From NCBI GenBank assembly GCA_905183005.1, contig CAJJDO010000071.1:250090-314089 (forward strand): a stretch of DNA of 64,000 bases. The letters run 5' to 3'. The notes under the pieces are model-generated. The model saw nothing but the letters and a program-made list of their open reading frames with translations, had not been told where the DNA came from and ran no database searches. Numbering within the stretch: the first letter of the stretch is position 1; each line of letters begins with the position of its first letter. This document shows positions 34,070 to 46,820 of this stretch, in pieces. Position numbers and translations under genes: made by a program. The DNA is from Paramecium pentaurelia (Eukaryota > Ciliophora > Oligohymenophorea > Peniculida > Parameciidae).

Positions 34070-36855
34070 ATGTTCACTTTACAAAGTAAAGAGAATCTTC
34101 AAGATTATTAATGTACATTTAAACATAATCAACCTGTCAGCTTTGTTAGTCTATAAGGAAACTTACTTCCTAATGAGAGACTATATTGCAAATAATGTAT
34201 AGATTATATTGAACATGACCTTAAACCATTATAAGGAGTTCTAAAAATAATAGAAGAACCTTTAAAATAGATATTGGAACAATATGAAAATGATCTTATT
34301 AAAAAATATAAATGGAATATTATAATAACTAAGAAGAACAATAATGTAAGAATTGGATAATTTGGAAAATAGAGTAAATGATTTTACAAAAAGCCTTATA
34401 AATATTGGAAAATAGATGGCAAATTATAGTTTTTTTGATTGTTTGAATAATTTAATTTTAAATTAGGGAGAATTACATATTAAACCAATAGATTTAATCA
34501 AAATTAATGATGAATGGTGTTGGGAAATGATTAGAGACTTAGATAGATTCTAGAGCTATGAAGAAAATAAAGATATACAAATAATTTTGAATTAAATAAT
34601 GAAAAATTAGTTATAATATAAAAAATCATTTAAATTATATTTTTCGTTAAATATAAAGACGCCAGAAAAACACCAGAAAATATTTTCTAATTATCACCTA
34701 ATACAATAAATAATAATAATAAATAATCAACATATGAAATAATATCAAAATTCTAATTAAAAAAGAAAGTAGATTGTTATGCTTTAGCAATCAATCATGA
34801 TAACTCTCTATTTTTAGTTGGATTAGATGAAGGTATCAAAGTTATGGAAATCTAATCAGATATGTAATAATAAAAATACAATACCAATTAAGTGATAACT
34901 CTTAAAGATGTAGGAATCTATAAAGTATAAAATCTTGTTTTTTTCAAAAAGAAAACAGCAATGTTAAATTCATTCATATCAAGTTCTGATGGTTGCTTAA
35001 TTATCATCTGGTCATAAGCAACCAATTTTTTTAATAAAAGTAAATGGAATCAAATATTTAAACTAAAATAAAAACCTGAACATAATTGGATAATACGTAA
35101 TTATGACATTAAATTTTTGTAATTGAATTCTGAAGAAAATCAGATTATTTTTGCTCTTAATTCTTAAATCCATTTTTTATCCTCTTCAAAATCTTGGGCT
35201 TGTGAATAAAAAATTTAGAATTCACTTGATGAAATTAGAGGTTTATCAATTAATCCAAATGGAAATTAATTAGTAGCTTGTGATCTTTAGAATATCACAA
35301 TACGAGAATTACATAATTCTGAGTGGAAATTAAAATAAACTCTGCCAATTATTGGATAAAATTTTTGTTTTATAAATAATTTCATGTTCAGTTTCTAACC
35401 AATTTAATCTTAAGCATTATCAATCTACTCATTCGATTGCAACATTAGAGAATATATAAAATCTAGTGAAATAATTTGTAAAGGATTAGTTAAATAAGAT
35501 AAAATAATCGAATCTTATNCAAATTATAGTTTTTTTGATTGTTTGAATAATTTAATTTTAAATTAGGGAGAATTACATATTAAACCAATAGATTTAATCA
35601 AAATTAATGATGAATGGTGTTGGGAAATGATTAGAGACTTAGATAGATTCTAGAGCTATGAAGAAAATAAAGATATACAAATAATTTTGAATTAAATAAT
35701 GAAAAATTAGTTATAATATAAAAAATCATTTAAATTATATTTTTCGTTAAATATAAAGACGCCAGAAAAACACCAGAAAATATTTTCTAATTATCACCTA
35801 ATACAATAAATAATAATAATAAATAATCAACATATGAAATAATATCAAAATTCTAATTAAAAAAGAAAGTAGATTGTTATGCTTTAGCAATCAATCATGA
35901 TAACTCTCTATTTTTAGTTGGATTAGATGAAGGTATCAAAGTTATGGAAATCTAATCAGATATGTAATAATAAAAATACAATACCAATTAAGTGATAACT
36001 CTTAAAGATGTAGGAATCTATAAAGTATAAAATCTTGTTTTTTTCAAAAAGAAAACAGCAATGTTAAATTCATTCATATCAAGTTCTGATGGTTGCTTAA
36101 TTATCATCTGGTCATAAGCAACCAATTTTTTTAATAAAAGTAAATGGAATCAAATATTTAAACTAAAATAAAAACCTGAACATAATTGGATAATACGTAA
36201 TTATGACATTAAATTTTTGTAATTGAATTCTGAAGAAAATCAGATTATTTTTGCTCTTAATTCTTAAATCCATTTTTTATCCTCTTCAAAATCTTGGGCT
36301 TGTGAATAAAAAATTTAGAATTCACTTGATGAAATTAGAGGTTTATCAATTAATCCAAATGGAAATTAATTAGTAGCTTGTGATCTTTAGAATATCACAA
36401 TACGAGAATTACATAATTCTGAGTGGAAATTAAAATAAACTCTGCCAATTATTGGATAAAATTTTTGTTTTATAAATAATTTCATGTTCAGTTTCTAACC
36501 AATTTAATCTTAAGCATTATCAATCTACTCATTCGATTGCAACATTAGAGAATATATAAAATCTAGTGAAATAATTTGTAAAGGATTAGTTAAATAAGAT
36601 AAAATAATCGAATCTTATAATAGTACCTATGTTTCATCTAAAAATTTATTATTAAGCATTAATGGAAATTTTATAAACATTTTATAATTTTCTATCTCTC
36701 AAAACTTGTAAAATTATGAGTGTAGAGTAGCATAATCAATTGAATTTAAGGATATTAGCATAATTGGTACTATTAGTGATAATGGAGAATTTCTAATAAT
36801 TTATGATCCTACCTTAAATGAGATTTAAATTAGAGAAAATTAAGATTAGAAATGA
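34070..36855 (+). CDS. B-box-like zinc finger and WD40 propeller protein, split by an assembly duplication
   Basis: ATG at 34070 starts MFTLQSKENLQDYQCTFKHN, with a B-box-like finger (CTFKHN ... RLYCKQCIDY). A coiled-coil region (ELDNLENRVNDFTKSLINI) precedes WD40-like blades: SDGCLIIIW, NPNGNQLVACDLQNITIREL, FDCNIREYIKS and SDNGEFLIIYDP, ending at TGA 36853-36855. Two or more frame changes between 34240 and 34760 are not explained by introns I could define with confidence. A 1.1-kb segment is present twice (34420-35518 and 35520-36618, n at 35519), so the true gene contains it once. Probable interaction scaffold; related to 24867-26420. Confidence 0.65.
34420..35518. repeat. direct duplicate, left copy (assembly overlap)
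   Basis: Equals 35520-36618 at an offset of 1100 bases, with a single n between. It lies inside one WD40 gene whose reading makes sense with a single copy. Confidence 0.85.
35520..36618. repeat. direct duplicate, right copy (assembly overlap)
   Basis: Second copy of 34420-35518. It continues into the true 3' end of the WD40 gene. Confidence 0.85.
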
Positions 36856-37077
36856 TATTAATAAATGAGTTAATTTCTATTAATATAAATCCATTATCAA
36901 AGATTTCTATTACTTTCCTTTTCTATTTAAATTGTAATATTGGAATAATTAGGGAGGTTTTTAGTTACTTTAAAAGATCATTTAATTAATATTAATTCAT
37001 AAATTCTATATCTAAATATTTTCTAATTAAAATCAATTATTATTTATATATATATTAATATAAAGTTATTAATAGAT

Positions 37078-38673
37078 ATGATGATCCCAAAAATGATTGA
37101 ATAAATAAATGACTTAAATTGTGCTAATAATCATAATTTAGAACCATATATGGTAGTGTTTGATCCTAAATTATCATAAAAAGAAAGGATATTATGTACA
37201 AAATGTATGGAAGATTTTGATAGTATAACTAAAATGGTAACTTTCAAAAAGGCATAATAATTAATTGAAGAAAATTAAACAAGATTATTAGAATTATTAG
37301 AAAATATCATTTAACCTAATATTAAATAAATTGATCAATTGTAAAAGCATCTTTATTCATTAAAATCATATTTTAATCAAGAGCTTGATTAATTAATTGA
37401 AAATACAAAAGAATGGATAAAAAACTTTGATTAAATCAAATAAATACATAGAGATTATAGTTTCTTTTAAGAACTTGATATATTAATATCAAATGAAAAG
37501 ATTTAACAAATTAATGAATCACAATTCAATAATGAAATTATTAAAATAAATCAAGCATTATGCGTAAAAATGAAATTAAAATTAGAATAATTTAAAAATT
37601 TCAATGAATATAATTAATGTACTTAAATACTCAATAATATTATAAATATTGTATAAGTAACAAGTGTTACTGATTTTGAAGAGACTGAAATAAATAGTTA
37701 AACAACTAATATTACAGAAATCAGCACTATTCAATAGGATGAAAACAATGAAATTGATTAGAATGAATTACAAGAAATTTAATATTATGTTTATGAAGAT
37801 TTGTAAAATTTTGTTAATCTTTTATATTCTTTAATAGCTGTAAAAGAGCATTTTAAAGAAAACCCTAGTCATCCTATGATTGTTATATGCAGGAATAAGA
37901 TAATCTTATAATTAAATATTTCAAATTCAATTCATACTGATTTGATAAATTAATATAAAAATACATTGAAGTAAGTTTTATAAAAAGAAAAACAAAATGC
38001 TAAAAAAATAATAAATTAATTCAAATTACTTTTAGGAGATGAATATTAATTACATATTGATAATTATATTTCTAATAGTTTAAATGATGAATTATCTATG
38101 AAATAATTGAGTATAGAAAAATTAGATATTTAAACTTCTCCAAATCAAAACTAAAATATTTATTCATTTCCTTTAGGTATTGATAATCAAAAAATTTTTA
38201 GTCATTGGATGAAATCAAAAACTTACAATTCAAAAACTTTTGATTCCTTTATTTTTAAAGCTATGTATATTTAACATAAATATTTAGATCTTACAAATAA
38301 ATAACAGAGATTAAGATAATGGCTAATTTTCCATTATCAAGTTTAAAATCAAATAAAAAATGAAATATTATCAATTTAATATCTAAATTATAAGATAATT
38401 GTTATTTAAATTATTAGTTTTAAGATAAAATAATTATATATCTATTAGAATTTATAATCATCATTTTCTATTTATAAAGGCAATAGCAGATAATGTAATT
38501 ATAATATTATACCTATAAATTTTATATTTTCCTAAATAAAATTTTTATATTCTAAATAATATTTTTGTAAATTTAGTTCTTTTGGCAAAATTTCTAGATA
38601 GTTTAAATATCTCATTGTAATAATAATTTAAAGCAAGATGTTTTATTCTATTTGGTTTGGATTTAAATATTGA
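37078..38673 (+). CDS. B-box-like zinc finger and coiled-coil protein
   Basis: An ORF of up to 532 codons. It starts MMIPKMIEQINDLNCANNHN; the finger is CANNHNLEPYMVVFDP ... RILCTKCMEDFD. A long coiled-coil region follows (QTRLLELLENIIQPNIKQID; KEWIKNFDQIKQIHRDYSFF), then acidic linkers (TEINSQTTNITEISTIQQDE). A second half (FSHWMKSKTYNSKTFDSFIF) suggests a TLDc-like start but is not conclusive. The last hundred codons, after about 38370, are Ile/Asn/Lys/Phe-rich and may lie beyond the true stop, which could follow an undetected intron. Same family style as 24867-26420 and 34070-36855. Confidence 0.7.
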
Positions 38674-38787
38674 TTTTTATATCTTCATTAAATTATATAT
38701 TATATATTTTACTATATTAATTGTTTGAAATCAATTTCATTTATAATAATATGTTATTAGTTTAAACAATATAATATTATTCTGTTA

Positions 38788-40396
38788 TCATAATTCATTT
38801 TCTATTAAGAATCCATCATCGCTATAATTTTCATATAAACTATTATTTATCCCATTCAAATTATCTATACGATTCCATTAACCGATTTTTAAACCATTCT
38901 TATATTCACCTTCATAAATGAATTCCAAATTCTATTGATTTTATAATTATTAACTTACTTTTTATCCCATTTTTCATCAGGTTCAAACCATTTACCATTC
39001 TTCATTCCATATTCATTATAATCTCCTCCACTACTTTAAAATTTATGATATTCTAAATTTTTACATTTATTTATCTGAGTTCTCTAAGATTTTCCATGTT
39101 CCAATTTTTTTGCGCATCTAATATTCACCATGATAAATGATTTATCTCCAACTATTAATTAAATTTATTAAATACCCTGGACGCCAATCATCATGCACAT
39201 CTATCCATATTCCATCTTTAATTCCTTCTTAAAATTCTCCACCACCACTTAAAAGTATATGATGTAAATAATACATGGATTTGTTATACCAATTATGAAT
39301 ATTCCATTACCCTATTTTCTATCCATTCTTATAATCACCAATATAAAAGATTTCCTTGTTACCACTATAATATGCATTTTATAATATACTTCAACCAATC
39401 TATAGCTAAATCAACCCATCTACCATTTTTCTTTCCATTATCATCAAAAGAACCTCCCCCACTTTACTATTTTTTATATTTTACATATATATTTGTTTTC
39501 CGTCATAAACTATTACAATTTCCCATATTCCTATTTGTAAACCATTCTTATAGTTACCCTTGTAAATAACTTAATTACCACAATGTATAATTTCTATTAA
39601 ATACAATGAAAAGTTATCATTCAATTCAATCCAAAAACCATCCTTTTATCCAACCTGATTATAAAAACCTCCTCCACTATAATTATATTTATAAATTACA
39701 TAATTTTTTTTGAGAGAAATGTTTACCAATATCCTTATTTTATCCCGTCTAAATACTCTCCTTCATAAGTGGCATCGCAATAAACATAATTCTGTTTAAA
39801 GTAATTTAAATGTAATTCAACCCACTTGCCTGTCTTTTTGCCATTATGATCATAATTACCCCCTCCACTACATTTTGATTATAAATGATTACATAATATT
39901 ATTATTCATAATAGTATCCCATCTATTTCTTTATATTCCATTATGATAAATTCCAACGTAAACAATTTAAGCATAACTTCATATTTATAAAATAAAGTAC
40001 TCCCAGAAATTTTCATACTCTTCGTACCATAATCCTTACTTTAGACCCTAATTATCATAATATCCTCCTATTTTTTATACTTTATTTTTCCAATATCCTT
40101 CCCATTTACCAATTTTCTATTTCTCTTTACCTTCTTTTCCTTTCCATTTAAAATGATTAATTTTCACAAGATTTTTGGTGATTTTTTAGTCATCAATTAA
40201 ATCTTATTTCTAAAATGAAGTTATTTTTCCAATACTTAAAAAGATAAAATAACTCCTTTTTTAATACATGTAACTTCATCGATTTAATTTTGAATTCAGT
40301 TAAAATAGTTTGTCTTAACAATCCATTATTTCCTTAATCCCAAACAATTAATTCAAATTCTTTGGTATTTTTATCTTGATTTTCTAAATTTTACAT
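38788..40396 (-). CDS. MORN-like repeat protein with intron-bounded repeats
   Basis: Nine introns (19, 24, 25, 23, 23, 25, 27, 34 and 23 nt) give exactly 462 codons. The N-terminus (VWDQGNNGLLRQTIL) is followed by about six repeats of 45-70 residues built as IGGGxYDxxGxKxGxW ... GEYKNGxKIGxW, for example IGGGNYDHNGKKTGKWVEL, IGGGSFDDNGKKNGRWVDL and YKNGQKIGQW. These glycine/tyrosine/tryptophan repeats resemble MORN repeats, expanded in Paramecium. Several introns fall in phase 2 exactly at the Ile of IGGG, so exons equal repeats. Four introns end AAG instead of TAG. MORN-type repeats generally bind membranes or scaffold cortical structures; the role here is inferred from family. Confidence 0.85.
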
Positions 40397-40691
40397 GAAT
40401 AAATTAATTAACAATTTAAATACAATAATTTTTAGATACACATATAAATCAAATTGATATTAAAATTTTAGATAATAGATTATAAAAATGAAGCTATTTA
40501 ATCAAAAAATACTTTATAAAAATATGGTAGACTGAAAAAAACAACAAGTAATTATGCTTTAAACCATTTTTTAATAATAAATTGTAGTAATTCATAAATA
40601 ATAAAATTTGAGATACTAAAATGAGTTTTTATGTATAAATAAAGAATTTTGAAGAATTTTTGTAATTACCATTAATCATCACTCTAATATC

Positions 40692-40904
40692 TCAGACCAT
40701 TTATTTTAAATTAAATTTCTTGTCCAAAAATACTATACTCTTTGTTTTATCCTTATTAATAATAAAAAACCCACTATTCTTCATCTTCTATCCCCTTTTT
40801 TCATAATGTTTTACATTTTTCTCTAATTTTCATTTACTAAAATATTCCTCAAATCCTATATTTCTTAGTGGAATCTTTTCAATAATATTTTATGTTTGTA
40901 TCAT
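40692..40904 (-). CDS. coding-like fragment, possible 15-nt intron
   Basis: ATG at 40904 reads MIQTQNIIEKIPLRNIGFEE, then YF, and after an in-frame TGA region resumes KNVKHYEKRGQKMKNSGFF and IINKDKTKSIVFLDKKFN to TGA at 40692-40694. The TGA is removed in frame if the 15 bases at 40823-40837 (GTAAATGAAAATTAG) are an intron, leaving 66 codons. The coding feel extends upstream of the ATG (KIRTYKLYVTE), so this may be the 3' part of a longer or decayed gene. No family recognised. Confidence 0.38.
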
Positions 40905-41248
40905 TTCTGTTACATATAATTTATATGTCCTAATTTTATATCAATATATGGCTTAATCTAATCAAATTATCTATTTCATTTTATCATATATTCCTAAAAT
41001 AATTTATAATTCTTTAGATGAAAGATTTACTTTAGCATAAAAAATATAAGGAGATATTTATATTATATTGTTACAATTATTCCTTATAATTTATCATTCT
41101 AGCATAAATAATTACTTAGTCTACTTTATAGCATAAATAATATCAAATTAAATAATAATCATAATATTTGAGAAAAGAATACTTATCTCAATGTCTTGTA
41201 ATAGAATTACTTTAATAATAATAATAAAATATAATTATATATGATTTA

Positions 41249-41823
41249 AAGTTTCCTCTAAAGTAATCTTAAAGCAATTTACATCATCATATTTTGGTAG
41301 AAATAAATACTAATCATTAATAATCATTAATAATTCGATTTGAAATGAAAAATGCCTAACTTCTTAATCATATCAATATACCAATGATTATTTTAAATAA
41401 TACTAATATTAATTGTAAAAAATTTTAACTTTTGCAACTTTAGTGAATAGTTTTTAAATTAAAAATAATTATTAATTTTCTATTAATTATAATTAGAGTA
41501 ATATGTAATAGTATTTTCCTGGAAATAATTATTACATTCATTATCAATTTGTTATTTTAATCACTATTTGAGTTCTAACAACTCCTAGCTCAAGTAATGA
41601 TTATCAATATTAAATCAGTGGAATTTGAATTTATTGGAATGAATTAAATTTTATTTATTGTTAAATCATCAATTGTAATATAATCTTATACATTTGAGAA
41701 TTGATATTGTATCCAACAGAGCTAATAAGTATGATAATTTAATTAAATTATGTTAGAAATAAACTTTATATCTAATCAAATTCTTGATTAATTGATATTT
41801 CAAATTATTATTTTATATTTTGA
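41249..41823. repeat. 575-bp dispersed direct repeat, copy A
   Basis: No difference noticed against 45767-46341 (offset 4518). Unlike the other duplicates there is no n between the copies; 3.9 kb of unique sequence with a WD40 gene and a pseudogene lies between. The repeat itself is AT-rich with no coding-like frame. Confidence 0.85.
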
Positions 41824-42077
41824 GTAATACAGATTAGTTAGTTGACATATCATTTTTTATATTGAGATTACATGTTCAACTCCTATTAACTTATAAAAAA
41901 AGAAATTAGGATGTAAAATGAAATCTATTTATGAGTTTAGAATGATGATTTATTTCTTTAGGATAATTAAAAAATTTATTACAAATTCTTAAAGCATTGA
42001 AGAATGATTCATTTAATGATAACCAAATTTTAAACTTAAATTGATAATTATTGATTCGTTCCAATATTTAAAACTTA

Positions 42078-43508
42078 TCATTCCAGAAATTTTCTGATCT
42101 AAAATTCGTTTGACTTTTTATCCCAAGTGATCAAATATTGTCCGTCATCAGTCATACATCCATATATATCTCTAGTTCCAAATTAAATAGACTACTCTAC
42201 TATAAACTCACCATTTTATTTCTTCCTTATTAAACTCACATCTTAAGCATTCTTATTTACAAGGATACATTTTGATTAAATATATTATGAAGGAAATAAA
42301 AAATCATCTGAACCACCTTTTACTTGAATATCCTTTGTCTTTTTATACTATTAATTAGCATTATTAATCTCAAAAACATGTATACACTCATACCAAGAAG
42401 GATAGAATGTGAATGTATTATTATCTATAAAGCATAATCGATATCCAGATTCAACTGTAATCTTTTATATTACCATCCATTATTTATTCTATTCTGATAG
42501 TTCTATTACTAATATAAGGTTATCATATCCACAAGATATCACTCTATTTTATTATTCACTAAGACTTAATCCTAATACTCGTTCAGTATGATCTGTGATT
42601 GTCTAATAGCACAACCATTCATCTTACTTTTACCAGAATCTAATCATTTTATCCAAACCACCAGATACAATAAGATCTTCATTACTATTTAATACTAAAC
42701 ATCTGATGGAACTTGTATGCTCTTTTAATTTCTATTAACAAATCCATGAATTTTTATGATTTCTTGTCCATATTATAATTGATTTATCATCACTTCCAGA
42801 TATAAATTGATCTGATTTATTCATGAAATTCAAAGTACTTACATTATTCTCATGTTCACTTAATATTTCAACTTATTTTAACACTCCTTATTTAAATTCA
42901 AAATATTTAATTTAATTCTAAGATCCAGCTACCAACATTGAACAATCCTTATTAATAGCAATAGCATAACAATGTTCATTTTATTTAATTGAATTTTCTT
43001 TGATTAATTAATACGTGAATGGTTTAAGATTTGATTGATTAGATAAAGATGTTGATGGTTGTTAAATAGTTTAAGTACTTTAAGTATTCTAAAGTTATTA
43101 AATTTAATAATCCTTCTATTAGATTATCTGTTCCCATATAATTTGATTATTTTAAATTTCCATCTAATAGTATAGTTCCTTATTTTTAACTTGATTTTAA
43201 ATATTACTCTTGATTAATAAAGTCACTTCTTAATAGATTTGTTTTTGGAAATCATCATCTTAAAATTTCAGTAATCTACTAGAATTGAATTTTGGTAAAT
43301 CATCTTTTAACTAGGTTGGTATTACATTATAGAACTGAGTCTCATCATTAAGTAGTTGATCAAGTTAAGCATCAATCTTATTGAATGATTTCTATTAAGA
43401 TTTATACATTAAAATTTATACATCGACTGCCTATTACAAACTCTCTAAGCATTAATCAACTTTTTTTTGGTATTCTTCTTTTAAACTTTATTCAGAAACT
43501 TTTTACAT
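42078..43508 (-). CDS. WD40 propeller protein with coiled-coil N-terminus
   Basis: An intronless ORF of 477 codons. Residues 1-170 are Gln/Lys-rich coiled coil (KEEYQKKVDQCLESLQQAVD). From about 180, WD40 blades follow: HCYAIAINKDCSMLVAGSQN, HENNVSTLNFMNKSDQFISG, SDDKSIIIWTR, HTSSIRCLVLNSNEDLIVSG, GLDKMIRFW, HTERVLGLSLSEQQNRVISC, and a last blade YGCMTDDGQYLITWDKK. A B-box exon typical of the family could lie upstream but none was found in front of the ATG at 43508. The C-terminal third is closely similar to the partial gene at the right edge of the window (63621-64000). Probable protein-interaction scaffold. Confidence 0.86.
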
Positions 43509-44850
43509 GAGAATTTTAGATGATATTTTATTTAATAATTTATATTTCTATTAAAAATTGATTTATTTATATATATTAATAGATTTATTTCGAAATCAAT
43601 ATAATAAAGATGAGTAAATTTGAATTACTATTAGCATCATATTTTCTTTTAATTGTGTATTCAATTTTATAAATGTAATTTTGGTTATTATTATCTTGAT
43701 AGAAAAGTGCTTGAATCAATCTACTATGAAAATTTTAAGTTAAGAATATATTCTCTATTTTAAGTTTTTGTTTTAAAAATGGGTAGATGAATTTATAGCA
43801 GTCTATATCAAAAGAATACTAATTAAAAGATGATGCTATTACTACCTTTTTATTGTGATTCAACTTTTAAACTAACATATTTTTTTAATTGCAATTAAAA
43901 TAATAAATTTAATTTATTAGATATTATCCTTTTTAAATTTTATCAATATTTAAAATAAAGTTCAATAATTGATAAATTTTATACGCTACTATTTGTTGGC
44001 GATACTTACTCATTCTATTTTACTACCTTGAAAGTTATTCATTAATAATATAATTTTCTATGAAACAATTTATTTCACAGTAATTAGTTCTCAATTTTAA
44101 TTTTCTCTTATTAACTATACTGAGACGATAAAAAAAATTGACAAATATATTATAGATATTAAATAATCATAAGAATAGAAATTTTGCTTTTGTTTTAATT
44201 TAAAAACTCAATATTCTTAATAATAAATGAAATTACTTTTATCATTAGATAATGGATAATTTAAGCAATCTTGTGATTAACGATATCTAATTATTTTTAT
44301 TCATTATATAAAACTTTTATATACATTAGTTTGAGGAATAAAATAATATTGATCAATAAAAATTCAATAATATTAAATATATCTATTTGGTATAGAAATG
44401 TATAAGATTATTTCAAAGTTTCGAAAAAATTAAATGATAATATTTATTTAATCTTAATTAAGACTTTACAAAATTTTCATGATATTTAATTAACCTCTCA
44501 CACCAAATTTTAAAAGGGCAAACTTATGGTATTGCATCCAAAGGAAAGAATCAACTTTATAGATGCAAAAATTAATAGATCCTAAACATTCTGAAATTAT
44601 AAAATTATCTTTTTAATAATAATTTCTGGCATAATAGAAAATATATAAATCAATATTATATATTCATTTCAAAAGGATTTCTTATAAATTATTCAAAGAA
44701 ATTTAAAGATATTTTTCAACCATATTTCTCCTATTTTGCAATATAAGACATATGAAAAGTCCTCGATTAAATGAAAAAATATCAGTAAGAATATCAATTC
44801 AAAAATTAATATATGAAAGTCATTAAAAATGGCATTATTAATTAAATTAT
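43509..44850. other. 1.3-kb AT-rich spacer, nothing supported
   Basis: No coding-like frame on either strand; many short poly-A/T runs. Confidence 0.5.
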
Positions 44851-45479
44851 ATGATATTAATATTTGCTATCATCATTGTCATTTCAAATGCTGTAATTGA
44901 TCCTATTACTGTTGAAAATTGCAAATGAGGACCAACTTAATACAAATTAACTCATCAAAATGAATGTACAACAGAAAATGTAGAATTCACTTATTTCACA
45001 ATTTGCAAGTCTCTGAATCATAAACTAGTCATTGATTTTTTCAATGTTGATTCTTATCATCTCCTTTTTATTTTAGATTCATTGATGCTCCTCTAACAAA
45101 GTGTAATGATCCATTATATAAACATGATGTTGATGAAATTTTCATTGGAACTAAAACAGAATATTTAGAAATTGAAATTTCACCTAATGAAGCTTTGTTC
45201 TACGCAACAATAGGCAATCCTAATGGAACTTGCTCCAATTTAATAACTACTTATAGATAATGTGATGAGATTACCTATTTTGCTGAATTTGTCACACCTA
45301 CTGAATGGTATGCTCATATTGAATTGCCCATTTCTATGTTTACCTAACCCATATATGCCAATTTCTTTAGAGTAAACAAGATGAAAGATAACTCAACTCA
45401 TTATATGAGTTACAATCCTATCAATGCATCACCTGCTTGTTTCCATAGACCAGATAAATTCATTTAATTGATAGTGTGA
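44851..45479 (+). pseudogene. secreted Cys-containing protein, interrupted
   Basis: ATG at 44851 gives a signal peptide (MILIFAIIIVISNAVIDP), then VENCK followed by an in-frame TGA and GPTQYKLTHQNECTTEN. After a frame change near 45070 the second part reads APLTKCNDPLYKHDVDEIFI, GTKTEYLEIEISPNEALFYA, FAEFVTPTEWYAHIELPISM and ends at TGA 45477-45479. The second part resembles carbohydrate-binding (CBM9/DOMON-like) β-sandwich domains of secreted proteins, by look only. A candidate intron ends at the TTTTAG at 45074-45079 but does not give the right phase. The TGA after ENCK probably replaces a Cys codon. Likely a recent pseudogene lying between the two copies of the 575-bp repeat. Confidence 0.55.
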
Positions 45480-45766
45480 AATATAAGTTGAATCATCACA
45501 TTTATATAATTTATATTATTTAAGATTAATTTCTACACCCTATCTATTTTTCAACTCATCAATTACCACAACTCATACTTAGGGTTTATCGTAAAATGTT
45601 ATTAAGAAGGTAGACCAATTCTTAAATGATCCTTTAAAATATAATATTTATTTTACTCAATAATAGTATGCCATATAAATCAATAGAATTGAAATGTCCA
45701 TTTTTTATTTCAAAATAATTACTTTATGAGAATACAATGATCATTAATTTCAGATATGATTTTTAT

Positions 45767-46341
45767 AAGTTTCCTCTAAAGTAATCTTAAAGCAATTTAC
45801 ATCATCATATTTTGGTAGAAATAAATACTAATCATTAATAATCATTAATAATTCGATTTGAAATGAAAAATGCCTAACTTCTTAATCATATCAATATACC
45901 AATGATTATTTTAAATAATACTAATATTAATTGTAAAAAATTTTAACTTTTGCAACTTTAGTGAATAGTTTTTAAATTAAAAATAATTATTAATTTTCTA
46001 TTAATTATAATTAGAGTAATATGTAATAGTATTTTCCTGGAAATAATTATTACATTCATTATCAATTTGTTATTTTAATCACTATTTGAGTTCTAACAAC
46101 TCCTAGCTCAAGTAATGATTATCAATATTAAATCAGTGGAATTTGAATTTATTGGAATGAATTAAATTTTATTTATTGTTAAATCATCAATTGTAATATA
46201 ATCTTATACATTTGAGAATTGATATTGTATCCAACAGAGCTAATAAGTATGATAATTTAATTAAATTATGTTAGAAATAAACTTTATATCTAATCAAATT
46301 CTTGATTAATTGATATTTCAAATTATTATTTTATATTTTGA
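45767..46341. repeat. 575-bp dispersed direct repeat, copy B
   Basis: Second copy of 41249-41823. The flanks differ outside the repeat. Confidence 0.85.
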
Positions 46342-46820
46342 AAAAACTCTCATTATTATTAATTTAAAGTTAAAAGATGAGATTATTTTTCGATTCCTCT
46401 ATACATAATTTTTGTCTACGAATGCATATTAAAATAAATATAAATAAATTCAATTAAATTACTTTAACTTTCTCTTGATCTATTTGTTTTATAATAACTC
46501 ATTAAACAAAATTTGAATAATTATGATATTCTATTTTAATTTAGCTTGTCTTTCATTTTTTAATCTTAGTTTACTAAATATTATTAGCTTTATGTGTAGT
46601 GTAGTTTTAGAATTAGAGATTCATAATATTAAACAATAAAGAAGATTAAATTTGAATAACAATCCAATTGTTTATTTAAAGTTTTTACTATTATGAGTTA
46701 AAAACTCGAATGAAAAATATATTTCAAAAATCTATCTTAGCAAAAGATTTTATTCAAAATACCACGTATCTAGTTTGTTTGTAGAATTAATTACTTATAT
46801 AAATAGTATAACAATAATTA
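46342..46820. other. intergenic, no feature seen
   Basis: AT-rich spacer between the repeat and a secreted-protein gene; it must contain that gene's promoter. Confidence 0.45.
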
